A stretch of 6,133 nt of DNA from Acidimicrobiia bacterium (GTDB lineage Bacteria > Actinomycetota > Acidimicrobiia > Acidimicrobiales > Ilumatobacteraceae), in the NCBI GenBank assembly GCA_010030605.1, contig RHCK01000105.1, positions 1 through 6,133 on the forward strand, written 5' to 3'. The notes beneath the pieces are model-generated. The model was not told the origin of the DNA. It worked only from the letters and a program-made list of their open reading frames with translations, and ran no database searches. The first letter of the stretch is position 1. Each line of letters starts with the position of its first letter. Below are positions 4,838 through 6,133 of the stretch, in pieces. The position numbers and the translations under genes were made by a program.

Positions 4838-6133
4838 ATGACCATCGCCCCCGCTCCCCAACCGCGCGACCTCGACGCCGAACAGCTGCGCGACATCGAA
4901 CGCTTCGAGATCGCCATCGATCAGTATCTGAAGGGCGAGATCTCCGAGGACGTCTTCCGTGTGATGCGTCTGAACAACGGCATCTACGGTCAACGTCAAG
5001 GTGGCACCAACCAGATGGTGCGCATCAAGTTGCCCGCGGGCACCATCACCCCGGAGCAACTCGACCTGATGGGTCGTCTCGCCACCGAGTTCTCGCGCGG
5101 ATGGGGCCACATCACCACGCGCCAGAACATCCAGTTCCACTTCGTCGAATTGACGCGCATCCCCGCACTGTTGCGCGAGTTGGCCGCGGTCGGTCTCACG
5201 TCGCGCGAGGCGTGTGGCGACACCGTGCGCAACGTGATGGCCTGCCATCTCGCCGGCGCCTGCCCCTACGAGAAGATCGACGTCACGCCGTGGGCCGAGG
5301 CCGTGTTCCGTCACTTCGTGCGTAACCCGTTGGGTCAGCGTCTGCCTCGCAAGTTCAAGGTCAACTTCTCGGGTTGCAGCACCGACTGCGGTCAGGCCAT
5401 GTTCAACGACGTCGGTGTGGTGGCGGTGTCGCGCACCCGCGACGATGGGTCGATCGAACAGGGCTTCCGCGTCTACATCGCCGGTGGACTCGGAGCCACG
5501 CCGCACCCGGCGTTGGCCCTCGAGGAGTTCACCACGCGCGAAGACTTGTTGCCCACCATCGAGGCCGTGTTGCGCGTCTTCGATCAAACCGGCAACCGTG
5601 ACAACAAGTTGCGCGCTCGATTGAAGTGGGTCGTCGATCAACTGGGCATCGACGAGGTTCGTCGTCGCGTGATCAAGATTCGCCACACTCTGCCCGCGTC
5701 GTCCACCTGGCCCGGCGGCATTCCGCCCGAGGTGGTGGCGGCCGGAGATGCTCCCGCCGGAAAGCTCGGTGAAGCGACCGCGGTCGGACAAGGTGTCGCG
5801 GTCACGTTGCGCAGCAGCGATCCGTACACGCGCTGGGAACAGACGAGCGTCATCCGTGGCGCGGGCAACGGTTCGGTGTCGGCCGTCGCGTACGCGGCAC
5901 TCGGTGACATCACCGCGTCGCAGTTCACCGCACTCGCGTCGATTCAGCGCGAGCTCGGTGCCGACATCCGTTTGTCGAACCGTCAGAACGTGGTGTTCCG
6001 CGGATTGCGCGAAGATCAACTGCGAACCTTGTACGAACGACTCGACGCGATCGGCATGGCCCGACCCGGTGCCGAGATGTCGCGCGACGTGGTGGCTTGC
6101 CCCGGTGCCGACACCTGCAACATCGCCGTCACC
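4838..6133 (+). CDS. Siroheme-dependent (ferredoxin-type) sulfite/nitrite reductase, C-terminus cut by window edge
   Basis: 432 codons are open to the right edge with no stop; family members are usually 500-600 residues. The enzyme reduces sulfite to sulfide (or nitrite to ammonia) by six electrons on a coupled siroheme-[4Fe-4S] centre. The first ferredoxin-like half-domain spans about residues 50-120. Siroheme-contact motif TTRQNIQFHF is at 93-102 and its counterpart LSNRQNVVFRG at 379-389. The N-terminal half carries C136-X5-C142 and C180-X3-C184 (ACHLAGAC, SGCSTDC), with LPRKFK between them. A further C-X5-C, C421 and C427 (ACPGADTC), begins in the C-terminal half just before the edge. No flavin domain is seen, so ferredoxin is a likely donor. 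ATG 4838 has a strong Shine-Dalgarno. The neighbours (APS reductase, ATP sulfurylase, siroheme genes) favour sulfite as substrate; nirA and sir are both used for this family, so no symbol is given. Confidence 0.92.
   Translation, partial: MTIAPAPQPRDLDAEQLRDIERFEIAIDQYLKGEISEDVFRVMRLNNGIYGQRQGGTNQMVRIKLPAGTITPEQLDLMGRLATEFSRGWGHITTRQNIQFHFVELTRIPALLRELAAVGLTSREACGDTVRNVMACHLAGACPYEKIDVTPWAEAVFRHFVRNPLGQRLPRKFKVNFSGCSTDCGQAMFNDVGVVAVSRTRDDGSIEQGFRVYIAGGLGATPHPALALEEFTTREDLLPTIEAVLRVFDQTGNRDNKLRARLKWVVDQLGIDEVRRRVIKIRHTLPASSTWPGGIPPEVVAAGDAPAGKLGEATAVGQGVAVTLRSSDPYTRWEQTSVIRGAGNGSVSAVAYAALGDITASQFTALASIQRELGADIRLSNRQNVVFRGLREDQLRTLYERLDAIGMARPGAEMSRDVVACPGADTCNIAVT

Noticed and set aside
4823..6019. 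Long minus-strand open frame (398 codons) opposite the sulfite/nitrite reductase
   Set aside because: It mirrors a clearly recognised gene. Its product is His/Arg/Gly-rich without a recognisable domain, as expected from antisense frames in high-GC coding DNA.
1..6133. Mobile element, CRISPR array, tRNA/rRNA gene, toxin-antitoxin or defence system
   Set aside because: There are no transposase or integrase motifs, no regularly spaced repeats beyond the 36-base run at 78-113, no tRNA-like folds seen, and base and codon use look even across the operon.

Overview
The window is most likely from a high-GC actinobacterium. GC-rich third codon positions, GTG as well as ATG starts, frequent TTG leucine codons and the [4Fe-4S] type of APS reductase all fit Actinomycetota. 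A member of Acidimicrobiia is possible, but I cannot fix the lineage from sequence reading alone.

Layout. Bases 1-166 hold an open minus-strand frame that could be the N-terminus of a divergent, basic Ser/Arg-rich protein cut by the left edge. Bases 167-339 are the intergenic region. It carries a good sigma70-like promoter (247-275), a palindrome suggestive of an operator (295-313), a 9-bp inverted repeat covering the cysH ribosome binding site, and two other palindromes. From 340 to the right edge there is one tightly packed plus-strand operon: cysH (APS reductase), cysD and cysN (the two sulfate adenylyltransferase subunits), a Met8p/SirC-type precorrin-2 dehydrogenase, cobA (uroporphyrinogen-III C-methyltransferase), a small unrecognised acidic protein, and a siroheme-dependent sulfite/nitrite reductase cut by the right edge. 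Junctions are +28, -1, -4, -4, +1 and +11 bases, so the genes are probably co-transcribed and partly translationally coupled.

How it works. CysD and CysN turn sulfate and ATP into adenosine 5'-phosphosulfate (APS). CysH reduces APS directly to sulfite. The last gene reduces sulfite to sulfide for cysteine synthesis. The two middle genes make the siroheme that this reductase needs: CobA methylates uroporphyrinogen III to precorrin-2, and the SirC/Met8p-like protein oxidises it and may also insert iron. No APS kinase (CysC) is present as a separate gene or as a fusion to CysN, which matches the APS-reductase route.

This is a compact version of a well-known assimilatory sulfate reduction pathway, not a new system. 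The points most worth a second look are the complete Fe-S/siroheme cysteine motif in the N-terminal half of the terminal reductase as well as the start of one in its C-terminal half, the control region ahead of cysH, and the uncharacterised 85-residue protein inside the operon.
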